A stretch of DNA of 46,247 bases from Acidobacteriota bacterium (GCA_016208495.1 JACQXX010000026.1:1-46247); one strand, 5' to 3'. Counted from the first letter of the stretch, positions 34,391 through 44,107 are shown. Translations and numbers: made by a program. Notes: generated from the sequence alone by a model not told the origin.

Positions 34391-37300
34391 TCATCGCCAT
34401 TCACCCTGGAGCGTAAACGCCGCCCAATAAAATGGAGAGCGAAACCGGGGGTTTTTCATCAGTGTCAGTTGTGCTGTTCGTAGGGCCGCGACTGGACGTT
34501 GATGATTCTGAAACATGGCTCGATAAAATTCCTTCATAAAGACTGCCGTGGCTTTATCGTCAACTTTCCACAGGCTGGCGACCACCCGGCTGGCGCCGGC
34601 ATACATAAAGGCACGCGTCAGCCCAACCAGCCCTTCGCCACGGACTTCTTTTCCGAGACCGGTGCGGCAGGCACTCAGGACCACCAGTTCCACCGGGATT
34701 TTCAGATTCACCAGATCCGAAACCCGCAAAAACCCATCTACGTCCGTGCCTTTCTCATTGACCAGCGACAGGACAATGCCTGAAAGCTCCGGATTCTGAC
34801 TGTTGAGGAGCCCGTGGGTGGCAAAATGAATCACCTGATACTGATCAAACGGAAGATGAAGGGCTGTATCGCGGCTGGTTTCAAAATCCAGGGCGAGTTT
34901 AAAGTCCTTTGGTGAAAGACCAGTGGTAATGTCAATTGCTTCCCGGCGGGAAAAGGGAAGTCGCCCTAAGGAGGTATCCCCTGGAAAATCACGCAATACC
35001 TGATGCTTTGAGGCACTGGCGACTACCTGTTCGGGCGGGTTCTTTTTGGTCTGGGCCAGTTCTTTTTTGAGTCGGCTATCGGTTGAGGTAAATACTGGAT
35101 CGGCAAAAACCGCCAGTTTTTTTGACGCCAGCTTGCGATGGTCACCTTCTTTTCTTAAAACCGGTACGGCTGAAATTGACGGGAGGTATAAAATCTCGTT
35201 GGTTGTCACCAGGGAGGCTGGCACAGTTTGTGATTCACCCGCCGCAGGTGCAATTGGCAACACACCCAGCGGGATATATTGCAAAATTCCATCACTGACA
35301 ACGATGAGTCGTTTTCCTTCTAACTCGGCTGCGGCTGGCGCCAGGATCATCTGACTTAACGCCTGGGCGGCCTCACCGATGGCTGATTGAGCCGATGGCG
35401 AACTGGAAGTTTCTGCCGCTGGATTGGCACTGAGTGCGTCATACACCCGGCGGGCAACGGGTTCGATGGTAGTGCGACCAGGGAGTTGGTACGTTTTTAT
35501 GGTTGTTTGGGAAACAACCCACAAATAGCTTTGTTTTTCACCGAGTAGATATTCAAGCAGCACGGTGTCGGGATCAAGTATCTGCTGTTGTATTTCCTCA
35601 ACCGAGAGCGGTTTGGATTGAAACACCGATGAATATTTTGGGTTCTCAGTTCGGATTTTGGTTTGTACCTGATCAAGTTGATTCAGACAGTCCTGGACTT
35701 CTTTTTCACCCGCGCTGATTTTGTCGGCGGGCTGATTGGTGCTGGTCAATTTTCGGAGAGTAATGAACTTTTCGCTCAACTGCCGCTGAAGCTTCTGTTC
35801 CTCAGTCAGGAGTTCCGGTCTGACCCCCTGACGCAGACCCAGTTGATTTTCCCGCAACAGTTCCACAAAGCTTCGCGCCCGGCTCCCTTCGGCCATTTGA
35901 AAGGCCAGCCTGGCATAGTCTGCCTGGGGATGTTCCTGATCGAGCTGCACCAGGACTTCAATATAGCTGCCGTACAGTGCCTGAACCGTTGCAAAGTAGG
36001 CCGCCCGAGTTTGAGGACTGGCTGTATTTTGACGCAAGAGTTCAACCAGTCTGATGCCTTCCTCAAAGGTGGTTTTGGCTGCTAAAAGTTGACGCAAGTC
36101 TTTTTGTAATGACCCCAGACTTCCAAGTGATCTGATTTGAGTTTCAGTATCGCCAGTTTGCTGACCCAGCCGAAGTGCCGATTGGTGAGCTTCCTCTGCC
36201 TTGGAAAATTCCTTCGTCAGGTGATAAAGCCGCCCAATATTGTTCAGCGTCGAAGCTTGAATGATGGGATTGCTGATTTTTTTGTGCAATTCGAGCGCCT
36301 GAAGATAATGGCTCAACGCCTGGGGCAAATCACCCATTCGGCGGTAGATGACACCGAGCGTCGTCAACGATGAGGCTTCGATGTACTGATATCCATATTC
36401 GTGACTGAGTTGAATTGCCTGCTTGAGGATTTCTGAGCCTTTGGCATAGTCCCTGATCATCAGGTAGACATACCCAAGATTGTTGGCGAGATTGGCTTCG
36501 CTGTGGATAAATTTATTTTTGTGAGCCATTTCCAGAGCTTTGGAATAATAGCCAATCGCCGTTTCATATTCGCCTAACGCATCATAGGTGGCAGCTAAAT
36601 CATTGAACGCTCTTACTATTTCCCTATCCACCTGACGGGACTGAGCCAGATCGTGTGCCTGGGTCAGGATTTCAATTGCCTTTTGAGGGTTTCCCATCTG
36701 GAAGTAGGTATGGCCCAGGTCACTCAGGATCAATAGCTCACTCGCCTGGTCTTTGACTTCGCGCTGGATGACCAGCGCTTTCTCAAAATATTCAATCGCT
36801 GTTTGTTGCTCACCCGCCAGTTTGTGAACGGCACCAATATTGCCCAAACACGTTGCTTCATGAAATCGGATGCCTATTTTACGACTGAGTTCCAACATCT
36901 GGTGATAGGTTTTCAGGGCTTCCGGAAGTCGTCCTGAATATTGATAGATCCCTCCCACCGCGGAAAGTGCAACACATTCAGTGTCTTTATCTCCTGCATC
37001 ATGAAAGATCTGGGCTGCCTGCTGGTATTTTTCCAGGGCTTTCTCAAAGTTGTTCAAACGCTCATACACCTGTCCTGATTCCTGTACAAACAATGCCTCA
37101 GCGCGCTTATCACCAAGGCGTTGGCTCAATTGAGTTCCCGCTCCAAGTTTGGTGAGGGCCCGGTGCAATTGTTCTGGGTCATCGGTTTGAGAGAATTTTT
37201 GAACCTCATCAAAAAATTGCGGCAGGTTCACATAATCTGCAAATTGGCAAAAATCATCTGGCGTGGCTGGATGTCGCTCACTGACCGTAAGTTCAAAAAA

Positions 37301-37732
37301 GCTGGAAGTGGATGTTGGATCTTTTGGTTTAATTTCAAGCTCATACCGGCCACCCGATCCTGAAACAAAAAAGATCATCTGGGAGCCATAGGTGCCCAAC
37401 GGAAATGACCGTTCAAGTCGCAGGTTTTGGTCAGCACTTCTGAGTCGAATCGTTGTGGTAACCCCATGCTGGACAACTTTTCCTTCAAGGACCGAATTTT
37501 CAGGGAGTGAGAGTGAGTAGACATATTTCTCGCCTGTCACGACTGTTTTTCGAAGTGTCGTTCCAAAAGAGAATGGCGCTGATTGAGGGGATTGAGTGAC
37601 AGGTGGTGGGTTGGGAACATTGGTTGTTGACGGTGACTGCTGGCCATAACTGGTTGTGAATCCAATGATAAGCCAAATGAATATTCTTGAATCCCATACA
37701 AGACGCTTTAGGCATCGATTTATCGCGTGCAT
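34391..37732 (-). CDS. secreted TPR-CHAT protein
   Basis: A 1113-residue protein with a signal peptide (RIFIWLIIGFTTSYGQQ), a beta-rich N-terminal domain (about 60-190), some ten TPR repeats (about 190-620), a helical linker, and a CHAT domain. CHAT is a caspase-like protease fold; the catalytic pair is visible as H973 in HFATHG and C1022 in SACRTGLGKE, followed by GLTRAFMYAGASRVVASLW. Families of such exported proteins are large in Acidobacteriota and cyanobacteria and mostly unassigned. The ATG at 37732 is chosen for the signal peptide; a GTG start 63 bases upstream would bury it. Being exported, it is unlikely to be a Csx29-like partner of the CRISPR array. Confidence 0.92.
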   Translation of the reverse strand: MHAINRCLKRLVWDSRIFIWLIIGFTTSYGQQSPSTTNVPNPPPVTQSPQSAPFSFGTTLRKTVVTGEKYVYSLSLPENSVLEGKVVQHGVTTTIRLRSADQNLRLERSFPLGTYGSQMIFFVSGSGGRYELEIKPKDPTSTSSFFELTVSERHPATPDDFCQFADYVNLPQFFDEVQKFSQTDDPEQLHRALTKLGAGTQLSQRLGDKRAEALFVQESGQVYERLNNFEKALEKYQQAAQIFHDAGDKDTECVALSAVGGIYQYSGRLPEALKTYHQMLELSRKIGIRFHEATCLGNIGAVHKLAGEQQTAIEYFEKALVIQREVKDQASELLILSDLGHTYFQMGNPQKAIEILTQAHDLAQSRQVDREIVRAFNDLAATYDALGEYETAIGYYSKALEMAHKNKFIHSEANLANNLGYVYLMIRDYAKGSEILKQAIQLSHEYGYQYIEASSLTTLGVIYRRMGDLPQALSHYLQALELHKKISNPIIQASTLNNIGRLYHLTKEFSKAEEAHQSALRLGQQTGDTETQIRSLGSLGSLQKDLRQLLAAKTTFEEGIRLVELLRQNTASPQTRAAYFATVQALYGSYIEVLVQLDQEHPQADYARLAFQMAEGSRARSFVELLRENQLGLRQGVRPELLTEEQKLQRQLSEKFITLRKLTSTNQPADKISAGEKEVQDCLNQLDQVQTKIRTENPKYSSVFQSKPLSVEEIQQQILDPDTVLLEYLLGEKQSYLWVVSQTTIKTYQLPGRTTIEPVARRVYDALSANPAAETSSSPSAQSAIGEAAQALSQMILAPAAAELEGKRLIVVSDGILQYIPLGVLPIAPAAGESQTVPASLVTTNEILYLPSISAVPVLRKEGDHRKLASKKLAVFADPVFTSTDSRLKKELAQTKKNPPEQVVASASKHQVLRDFPGDTSLGRLPFSRREAIDITTGLSPKDFKLALDFETSRDTALHLPFDQYQVIHFATHGLLNSQNPELSGIVLSLVNEKGTDVDGFLRVSDLVNLKIPVELVVLSACRTGLGKEVRGEGLVGLTRAFMYAGASRVVASLWKVDDKATAVFMKEFYRAMFQNHQRPVAALRTAQLTLMKNPRFRSPFYWAAFTLQGEWR

Positions 37733-37833
37733 AACTGAGTACCCTGTTGTTTTCAGAGGATAGCTGATGGGAAATTCCCGTGAGTTAGCTGTCACCGTTC
37801 ATACCATAGTATATCAAGGACTAATTTTTGGAC

Positions 37834-37874
37834 AAAAAAAGACGAACCGTGGCCACATTGGCCATGGTTCGTCT
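37834..37874 (-). terminator. strong intrinsic terminator after the Nfu gene
   Basis: AGACGAACC(A/G)TGGCC pairs over 15 bp (one mismatch or wobble) around a 5-base loop, and on the - strand is followed by a run of seven T (37834-37840). Confidence 0.93.
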
Positions 37875-37906
37875 TTGGGGAAACAACTGATGAATGTGGA
37901 GGCTTG

Positions 37907-38449
37907 CTACACGGCAACGACTTCGAGTTCCGGGTCAACTTCGCTCCGCAGGATATGCTGGATGGCGTACAGCGTTCCGGAAATGGAGCTTGGGCAGCTT
38001 CCACAGGCGCCTTGATACCGGACCGATAAGGTTTTTCCTTCAAGTCCCATAATTTGCAGGCCACCACCATCCCCAGCCAGCCCAGGTCGGATCCGAAGGT
38101 CCAAAATTTCATTGATTTGATCCAGCTTGGGGTTCAATCCGGGCAAAAAGGCCGCCTCCGCTGGCACCTGGGCGGCAATCGAAGCCGCTGCTCGAATTGG
38201 GATTGCCACCTGACGCAGCAATTCATCCCAACCAATTTCATTGTCTTTGGTAATGGTCACAAAGCGGTCCATGATAAAGACGCTCTTGACGTGTGGAATC
38301 GTAAACAGCGATTCGGCCAGCGGGTCTGAAGCTGCCTCCGCCGGGGTGGCGAAACTGTGTGAGACACCTGGCGCGGTCAATGGTTCTTTCAAAATGATCT
38401 TGCGAGCATTTGGATTTGGCGTGTATTCGATATCCTCAATCTTAGGCAT
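37907..38449 (-). CDS. Nfu-type Fe-S cluster scaffold or carrier
   Basis: A 180-residue protein with the two domains of Nfu proteins. Residues 5-90 are the Nfu N-terminal domain ([30 protein letters not shown]). Residues 105-178 are the NifU C-terminal domain, with the cluster-binding CxxC in GACGSCPSS. It should carry 4Fe-4S clusters to target proteins; the window's own PFOR would be a plausible client, though not linked by operon. Start at 38449 has GAGGAGT upstream. A strong terminator lies about 35 bp after the stop. Confidence 0.93.
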   Translation of the reverse strand: MPKIEDIEYTPNPNARKIILKEPLTAPGVSHSFATPAEAASDPLAESLFTIPHVKSVFIMDRFVTITKDNEIGWDELLRQVAIPIRAAASIAAQVPAEAAFLPGLNPKLDQINEILDLRIRPGLAGDGGGLQIMGLEGKTLSVRYQGACGSCPSSISGTLYAIQHILRSEVDPELEVVAV

Positions 38450-38524
38450 ACCCCCATACTCCTCGTTGAAAAATTGCAGATGATGAGTGAAAAGGGAAGC
38501 CTACAGGAGGTGGGGGCGCCCGGT

Positions 38525-38845
38525 CTATCCGACTTTCCAGTCCAGAGGAGTGTCCGGCTCACCTGTGTTGGCGGGTGGTTCGTCAGTCCCATCTGGAGCA
38601 GCGAGTGCCGCAAGCTGGATTTCCAGCAACGCAAGCCGGTCATTGAGTGCTACCAGTTCATACCCCATGTCACATTCATCCAGATAGGTCCATTTGTATT
38701 CCGGATCATCAGACAGAATCACAATGTCTTTTTGGTTCGTTGGGAACTTGATCAACATTTTAAATGGATCTGTCTCAACCGGGCTTGGGTATAAATCACC
38801 ATAGCCAATCTCGCCAGTGGATTTTTTAACTACTTTGAAAGCCAT
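38525..38845 (-). CDS. small hypothetical protein paired with Uma2
   Basis: A 106-residue protein (MAFKVVKKSTGEIGYGDLY) that begins 19 bp after the Uma2 stop, with AAGGAT as ribosome site, so the two are almost certainly co-transcribed. It contains KDIVILSDDPEYKWTYLDE and a Pro- and Asp-rich tail. I recognise no family. The longer frame upstream is only an overlap with the Uma2 gene in another frame and is not used. Confidence 0.7.
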   Translation of the reverse strand: MAFKVVKKSTGEIGYGDLYPSPVETDPFKMLIKFPTNQKDIVILSDDPEYKWTYLDECDMGYELVALNDRLALLEIQLAALAAPDGTDEPPANTGEPDTPLDWKVG

Positions 38846-38864
38846 ATCCTTGATTCCAAATACC

Positions 38865-39668
38865 TTAAATTTGATCTGGGTCTTGTCCAAGCTGACGGAG
38901 CAATTCAGCAAGGCGTGCGGCTTTTTGCTCAGCTTCGATGGCTTTTTGCTCGGCTTGTTCAGCTCGACGCAATGCGGATTCTTTTTCTCTTCGTTCCTGT
39001 TCCAGGCGTTCGTCGAGGTGTGGAATCCAGTGGCCAGACTTGTCATACCACCGGAGCCAAAGCCGATGATTGTCGTGGTAGCTGCCTTCCCATAGCCCAA
39101 GTCCTAATTCGATTTCTTCAAACCAAAATCGCCCTTGATGATTGAGCACTTCCTCATACCGTGTCCCCGACAATTTCAGGATTTTTAACTCGTCCGTATG
39201 TCGGCTGAAGAGCACATAATAGGGAACCCGCAAAATTTGCTCGTAAACCTCCCATTTGGAAGGGGATTCGCCTAGTTTTCGAGGTCGAGATTTGCCAAGG
39301 TCTTCATCTTTGGTACTTTCCGACAGGAATTCAACAATGATCATGGGCGCCGTTCCTTCCTGCCAAATCACATAGCTGTCACGCAATTTCCGTCCGTTTT
39401 TCACGCCAACCGCAACAAACCAATCTGGCCGCTTGCACTGGCCGGTGTTATGCACGTTGAAATACAAATTCACATCTGCGGCGATACAGATTTCTTCGGG
39501 CGCATAAACCGGTGACTGAAATGTGTCTTCGAGTAGACGGGGCTGCCAAAGATGAAAAAAGTCTGGCACACCTGGGTCTCCTATCTGTTCGGATGGTAGA
39601 TCTTCCATGGTTGGAAGTGTTTCTTTTGGTGGCAACGGGTGGTCCAATGTTTGATATTTGGTGGACAT
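38865..39668 (-). CDS. Uma2 family (DUF820) PD-(D/E)XK nuclease-like protein
   Basis: A 267-residue protein. The restriction-endonuclease-like core has PDWFVAVG and MIIVEFLSESTKDED, which supply the D...ExxS/K pattern of the Uma2 fold. Then come YVLFSRHTDELKILKL and a C-terminal Glu/Ala/Lys coiled coil (EQERREKESALRRAEQAEQ). Uma2 genes are multi-copy in cyanobacteria and Acidobacteriota and their role is uncertain. Start at 39668 is supported by GGAGG. It is the first of a two-gene unit. Confidence 0.88.
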   Translation of the reverse strand: MSTKYQTLDHPLPPKETLPTMEDLPSEQIGDPGVPDFFHLWQPRLLEDTFQSPVYAPEEICIAADVNLYFNVHNTGQCKRPDWFVAVGVKNGRKLRDSYVIWQEGTAPMIIVEFLSESTKDEDLGKSRPRKLGESPSKWEVYEQILRVPYYVLFSRHTDELKILKLSGTRYEEVLNHQGRFWFEEIELGLGLWEGSYHDNHRLWLRWYDKSGHWIPHLDERLEQERREKESALRRAEQAEQKAIEAEQKAARLAELLRQLGQDPDQI

Positions 39669-39858
39669 TTCTGGCCTCCTAAAAGAATGTAGAATAAATA
39701 AGTTATCTGCCGCTTGAACAAAGTTTCCAGGGAAGGGTGGTCTTGGTTTTCACCAAATCAAATATATCGTAGCCCCAATTTCATTGTTTCCGCAACAAAA
39801 TGAAATGTCGTTAAGAAACAGGCTCAAATTGTTTGTGCCCTACAGGTTAAAAGGTTCT

Positions 39859-41787
39859 TCATTTTATATTCCTCATTTGAACCGGTTCAATCAGGTCAGC
39901 CGGAGTAAACCCAAAAATTCGCGAATAGAAATAAAACTCGCCGTCGAGCGTGCGCTTGATGTTTTCAGCTTTGCGGAAGCCGTGTTGTTCGCCTTCATAA
40001 GCCACATAGGCCACCGGAAGCCCTTTTCGTTCCAGTGCCGCCACCATCATTTCCGCCTGATTGGGAGGAACGACTTTGTCTTCCAACCCTTGAAAGAAAA
40101 TCACTGGACACGAAAGCTGGTCAACAAAGTGAATCGGCGACCGTTCGACGCACACCCGTTCCCAGTCAGGCCCGAACAGAAAATCCTGGTATCGGGATTC
40201 GAACTTGTGGGTGTCACGCACCAGTGCCAGGGCATCGCTTACGCCATAAAAACTGGCCCCGGCGTGAAATACATTGTGAAAGGTCAATGCACAGAGCACG
40301 GTGTAGCCTCCGGCACTGCCGCCATCAATCGCCAGCCGGTTGGCATCTACCAGCCCTTGACCCACCACATACCGGGCCGCGTTGATGCAATCCTGGACAT
40401 CAACCACACCCCACTCAGCACGAAGCCGCTCGCGGTACTCGCGTCCATATCCAGTACTGCCGCCATAATTGACATCCAGTACGGCAAAACCACGACTGGT
40501 CCAGTATTGATACCCCCAGGTCAAAATCGGATAGGTCTGTCCGGTCGGACCGCCATGACATTTGACCAGCAGCGGAGGTTTTTCACCTTCAGGTGCCTCG
40601 AAATCAGGATTGGTCGGCGGATAATAAAAAGCATGGGCCGTCAACCCCTGCTCGGTTGGAAATTCAATTGCCTGGGGAACCGACAAAAACCGTTCGTCAA
40701 CCGCCAGGGTGCTGGATGTGCGCAACACTTCGACCTGAAGCGTCTCCAGGTCAAGCCGAACCACCTGACTCGATTCAGTTGGAGACGCAGCACAAAAAAC
40801 CGCCGCACCCGGAACCGTACTCACATTCCAAATTTTGGTGTAGGGAAGATCAATTTTGCGAAAGTCGCCAGTCTGCAGATTGATTGTGGCCAGACGCGAT
40901 TGGCCGTGCTCAATGTAGCTGCACACCATCCGTTCAGCCGACTCAATCGCAAACAGGGTCATGCCAAATACCCAGTGGGGTTCGGCAAATTCGGCGTTCA
41001 TTGGGCACACCGGCTGAATATCACCTGACTTCCACCGATAGAGATTCCACCAGCCGGTTTGGTCTGACACAAAATACAATTCGCCGGAAGGTGACCAGGT
41101 TGGCTGGACAATTGATTCCGTCCGGCCACCAGCCATCAGAGAGCGGTTGATGAGTTCACTGGATTCAGCAACTTCGGCCATCCATAGCTCAGTGCCATCC
41201 CAGGGAAGGTTGGGGTGTGACCATTCAATCCAGGTCAAAAACTTTCCGTCGGGACTCAGTCTCGGCGTGGAGTAAAAATCATTGCCTTCCACCAGCACCG
41301 AAATGGTTCCAGATCCATCGAGTGTGACCGCACCCAGAAAGTTCCGGGCTTCGTGATCTTCCGGTGAGTGATCTTCGCACACACAAATCAGCCGCTGATG
41401 GGCTCGATCAATGGCTGCATCCGCATATCGCATTTGGGTTTCCGGCGTGATCGCTTCAGGTGCGGACCCTGAACTTGTGCGGTACAGCCGTTGATCCCGG
41501 TAGTTTGAAAAGTACACCGTCTGTGTGTCAATGAGCACCGGAGCGCCGCCGTATTCGTGAACTCTGGTTCGCGCGTTAAAGCCTTCGGGAATCAAATCAG
41601 TCGTTGTCCCATCGCCATTCCATTTGACCAGGACGCTCCGTCCAGCCTCAAGCGGGCGACCTTCAATCCAGTACATGTCGTGGCCTGACACGTGGATTTC
41701 GAGCAGGTTGACGGTTTTGGCGACAATCAAATCAGAGGAAATTGGGGATTTCCACGAACCAAACGGAGCACTGTGGAGTGATGTCAT
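39859..41787 (-). CDS. S9 family prolyl oligopeptidase / acylaminoacyl-peptidase-like
   Basis: A 642-residue enzyme: an N-terminal beta-propeller (about 40-370) that gates substrate size, and a C-terminal alpha/beta hydrolase. The triad is S491 in GGSAGGY, D570 in GLEDKVVPP and H602 in EGEQHGF. It should cut short peptides, possibly with S9C-type aminopeptidase activity. No signal peptide is seen, so it is cytoplasmic. The start at 41787 has only a weak ribosome site. It follows pyrB on the same strand, but 228 bp with a foldback element lie between them, so joint transcription is uncertain. Confidence 0.93.
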   Translation of the reverse strand: MTSLHSAPFGSWKSPISSDLIVAKTVNLLEIHVSGHDMYWIEGRPLEAGRSVLVKWNGDGTTTDLIPEGFNARTRVHEYGGAPVLIDTQTVYFSNYRDQRLYRTSSGSAPEAITPETQMRYADAAIDRAHQRLICVCEDHSPEDHEARNFLGAVTLDGSGTISVLVEGNDFYSTPRLSPDGKFLTWIEWSHPNLPWDGTELWMAEVAESSELINRSLMAGGRTESIVQPTWSPSGELYFVSDQTGWWNLYRWKSGDIQPVCPMNAEFAEPHWVFGMTLFAIESAERMVCSYIEHGQSRLATINLQTGDFRKIDLPYTKIWNVSTVPGAAVFCAASPTESSQVVRLDLETLQVEVLRTSSTLAVDERFLSVPQAIEFPTEQGLTAHAFYYPPTNPDFEAPEGEKPPLLVKCHGGPTGQTYPILTWGYQYWTSRGFAVLDVNYGGSTGYGREYRERLRAEWGVVDVQDCINAARYVVGQGLVDANRLAIDGGSAGGYTVLCALTFHNVFHAGASFYGVSDALALVRDTHKFESRYQDFLFGPDWERVCVERSPIHFVDQLSCPVIFFQGLEDKVVPPNQAEMMVAALERKGLPVAYVAYEGEQHGFRKAENIKRTLDGEFYFYSRIFGFTPADLIEPVQMRNIK

Positions 41788-41820
41788 AGGAGTCAGGGTT
41801 CAGGGTTCAGGGTTCAGGGG

Positions 41821-41979
41821 CATAAGCGCCAGGATAAGGATTTCAGGCCCGCAGGGTCGTCGTGCAATAGCCGTGGTGCGAAGCCCACGGTTTCTCGGCC
41901 AGAACCAGACCCAGGCCAGGCAATGGTGTCGTTTGGTGTCTACGGAAGGAGCTCAGGTTTCCTTATCCTGGCGCTTATG
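41821..41979. mobile_element. 159-bp foldback element set in GGGTTCA repeats
   Basis: Perfect 20-bp inverted ends CATAAGCGCCAGGATAAGGA (41821-41840; complement at 41960-41979). Inside are smaller hairpins such as CCGTGG...CCACGG. GGGTTCA heptamers flank it on both sides in the same direction (41791-41819 and 41980-41996), as if it had inserted into a heptamer array. No coding capacity. Confidence 0.85.
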
Positions 41980-42015
41980 GGGTTCAGGGTTCAGGGGTGT
42001 GTGAACCTCACCAGT

Positions 42016-42945
42016 CTATGAGTTGGCCAAAAGGAGTTTTTCCAGCACCGCCATTCGTACGGCCACGCCGTTTTGGACCTGTTCCAGGATTTTGGATTGG
42101 ACTGAATCAGCAATTTCAGAAGCAATTTCCACGTTTCGGTTGATTGGACCAGGGTGCAACACAATCGCATTCGGGCGAGCCAGATCAAGTCGGGATTGAT
42201 TCAGGCCATAGAACTTGAAGTACTCGCCCAGGGTTGGCAGGAAGGCACTGTTTTGGCGTTCGCGCTGGATTCGCAACATCATAATGGCATCGGCATCAGT
42301 TACGGCATCTTGAATGGAATTATAAACCGTTGCTGTTCCAGGATTTCCATCCGCCAGATGTTCTATTCCATCCGCCAGTAACGTTCTGGGACCGCCAATT
42401 CGAACCTGGGCGCCGAGTTTGGTCAGCAAATGAACATTTGAGCGGGCCACCCGACTGTGAAGCACATCGCCCAGAATTGCCACCGTCAACCCGGCGATTT
42501 TCCCGAAATGTCGCCGAATCGTGAGCGCATCAAGCAGCGCCTGGGTGGGATGTTCATGCGCACCGTCTCCGGCATTGATGAAATGCGCCTGTGAAAAATT
42601 CGCCAGATGGGCCGGCACTCCCGAAGTCGAGTGCCGAACCACCACCGCATCGGGTCGCATGGCATCCAGGGTCAAAATGGTATCGCGAAGCGTCTCGCCT
42701 TTCGTCACACTTGAGGCGCCAACGACCAGATTGACCACTTCCATTCCAAGACGCTTGGCCGCGATTTCAAATGACGTGCGGGTGCGGGTCGAGGCTTCAA
42801 AAAACAAATTCACCAGCGTCCGCCCGGCACATCGGGAGAGCGTTGCTTGATCAGGAGTTTCGAGTGGAAGAAAGCCATCAGCTCGATCCAGCACATCAAG
42901 AATCATCTGAATGTTGAGCGGGCGAATGCCAAGTAAGTCTTTCAT
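42016..42945 (-). CDS. pyrB: aspartate carbamoyltransferase, catalytic subunit
   Basis: A 309-residue enzyme that joins carbamoyl phosphate and aspartate in pyrimidine synthesis. It has the carbamoyl-phosphate motif [17 protein letters not shown] and [10 protein letters not shown], all typical of PyrB. Length is normal. The ATG at 42943-42945 gives the standard N-terminus ([11 protein letters not shown]); the open frame continues upstream only because the tandem repeat there lacks stops. No Shine-Dalgarno site is visible, and the repeat sits where it should be. It follows pyrR on the same strand. Confidence 0.96.
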   Translation of the reverse strand: MKDLLGIRPLNIQMILDVLDRADGFLPLETPDQATLSRCAGRTLVNLFFEASTRTRTSFEIAAKRLGMEVVNLVVGASSVTKGETLRDTILTLDAMRPDAVVVRHSTSGVPAHLANFSQAHFINAGDGAHEHPTQALLDALTIRRHFGKIAGLTVAILGDVLHSRVARSNVHLLTKLGAQVRIGGPRTLLADGIEHLADGNPGTATVYNSIQDAVTDADAIMMLRIQRERQNSAFLPTLGEYFKFYGLNQSRLDLARPNAIVLHPGPINRNVEIASEIADSVQSKILEQVQNGVAVRMAVLEKLLLANS

Positions 42946-42947
42946 AA

Positions 42948-43136
42948 TGAGCGAGGTAGCGAGGTAGCGAAGTAGCGAGGTAGCGAGGTAGCGAGGTAGC
43001 GAGTAGTCAGAACAAATACTCCCAAATTTGAAGTGTTCAAAAATTATTGACAGCCTCCAGAACTTAAAGGTCAAGGATCCAATTCAAACTGTGATGGATT
43101 GACTACTCGCTACTCGCTACCTCGCTACTCGCTCTT
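42948..43136. repeat. inverted pair of GAGGTAGC/GTAGCGA arrays between pyrR and pyrB
   Basis: Left arm 42948-43008 has about seven GCGAGGTA units (8-bp step, ending in 7-bp GTAGCGA-like units). Right arm 43101-43136 is the complement. About 90 bp lie between. The right arm overlaps the last codons and the TAG stop of pyrR; the left arm ends three bases from the pyrB start codon. Confidence 0.9.
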
Positions 43137-43682
43137 GCTCTTCGCTTCAACAATGAGCACCTGATTGATGTCGTCAATGCTATCAATCATGACTTTGACG
43201 ATTTCGCTGGCTTTGGTGGCCACTTTTTCGCCAATGTAATCGGCCTGGATCGGGAGTTCGCGAAAGCCCCGGTCAACCATGACGGCGAGTTGAACGCATT
43301 TCGGGCGACCGATATGAAAGAGTGCATCCAGCGCCGCCCGGATGGTGCGTCCGGTATAGAGCACGTCGTCCACCAGCACGATGGTGTAGGAAGTGATGTC
43401 TTCCGGCATTTCGGTTTGGTTGACAACCGGAGCACTGGCGACCAGGGTCAGGTCATCGCGATAGAGTGTGATATCCAGGATTCCAACCGGAGGGCGGCTC
43501 CCTTCGAGTTCGGCAATCCGGTCGGCCATGCGTTCAGCCAGCGGAACGCCACGTCGTCGGATTCCGGTTAACAGCAAATCCTGGCTGCCGTGGTTGCGTT
43601 CCACGATTTCAGACGCCATGCGGGCCAGAACCCGGTTCATTTGAGGCGCGTCCATCAGACGGACTTTTTCAATGAATTCCAT
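43125..43682 (-). CDS. pyrR: PyrR: pyrimidine operon regulator / uracil phosphoribosyltransferase
   Basis: A 185-residue protein of the PyrR family. The PRPP-binding motif is [34 protein letters not shown] and [18 protein letters not shown] are also typical. In Gram-positive bacteria PyrR binds nascent pyr mRNA and promotes termination; it also has weak uracil phosphoribosyltransferase activity. I saw no clear PyrR-binding loop upstream, so the control mode here is unknown. It precedes pyrB with a 179-bp gap filled by an inverted repeat. The final SE-stop codons come from the repeat sequence. Confidence 0.96.
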   Translation of the reverse strand: MEFIEKVRLMDAPQMNRVLARMASEIVERNHGSQDLLLTGIRRRGVPLAERMADRIAELEGSRPPVGILDITLYRDDLTLVASAPVVNQTEMPEDITSYTIVLVDDVLYTGRTIRAALDALFHIGRPKCVQLAVMVDRGFRELPIQADYIGEKVATKASEIVKVMIDSIDDINQVLIVEAKSKSE

Positions 43683-43874
43683 AAAAATGTCTCGGTTTTT
43701 TAGTCAGTCGCCGGTAGTCGGTCGTCAGTCGTTCATCAACTTGAGGAGATTGAGTGATTTAACTGGCTACAACGGCAGATTGGTGATGAAAAATGAGTTG
43801 TGAAAAGGACGGTCGTAGCTTGTAACACAGGAAACAGCCGTGTCTCAAGCACGAGAAAAACTTTCAATTCACTT

Positions 43875-43925
43875 AAAAAAATTTGGCTGAAGAAAAGGCA
43901 GTGCGTGAGCCTGCTTTCTCCAGCC
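43875..43925 (-). terminator. intrinsic terminator of the surface-protein gene
   Basis: GGCTG-A-AGAAA-GGCAG pairs with CTGC-TTTCT-C-CAGCC; on the - strand the hairpin is followed by AAATTTTTTT. It lies about 290 bp past the stop at 44216. Confidence 0.75.
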
Positions 43926-44045
43926 AAAAATCAAATCATCAAGTCTGAATCCAAACCTGGGTGGTCCTACTGCTCAGGCGTGTCGTTTCTGCTTCTACCG
44001 GATTTTGTGGTATGCCAGGCTCACCTTGGAAAGAAAGGGCCTGTC

Positions 44046-44107
44046 AGTACCACCCGCGTCAGTGGGCCTGGTTGCTTCCAAACCCACCCGCTCACACGGG
44101 TGGTACT
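44046..44107. repeat. 62-bp foldback with AGTACCACCCG arms
   Basis: AGTACCACCCG (44046-44056) and its complement CGGGTGGTACT (44097-44107) enclose a second CCCAC/GTGGG pairing. REP-like in size and GC content; only one copy is seen here. Confidence 0.7.

Noticed and set aside
34391-37732. TPR-CHAT protein as a CRISPR-linked protease like Csx29
   Set aside because: It has a signal peptide, lies 32 kb from the array and belongs to a large exported family.
38846-39100. N-terminal extension of the small gene after Uma2
   Set aside because: It overlaps the Uma2 gene in another frame; the ATG at 38845 has its own ribosome site.
43683-43800. PyrR attenuator before pyrR
   Set aside because: No conserved PyrR-binding loop or antiterminator/terminator pair could be found in the 120 bases upstream.
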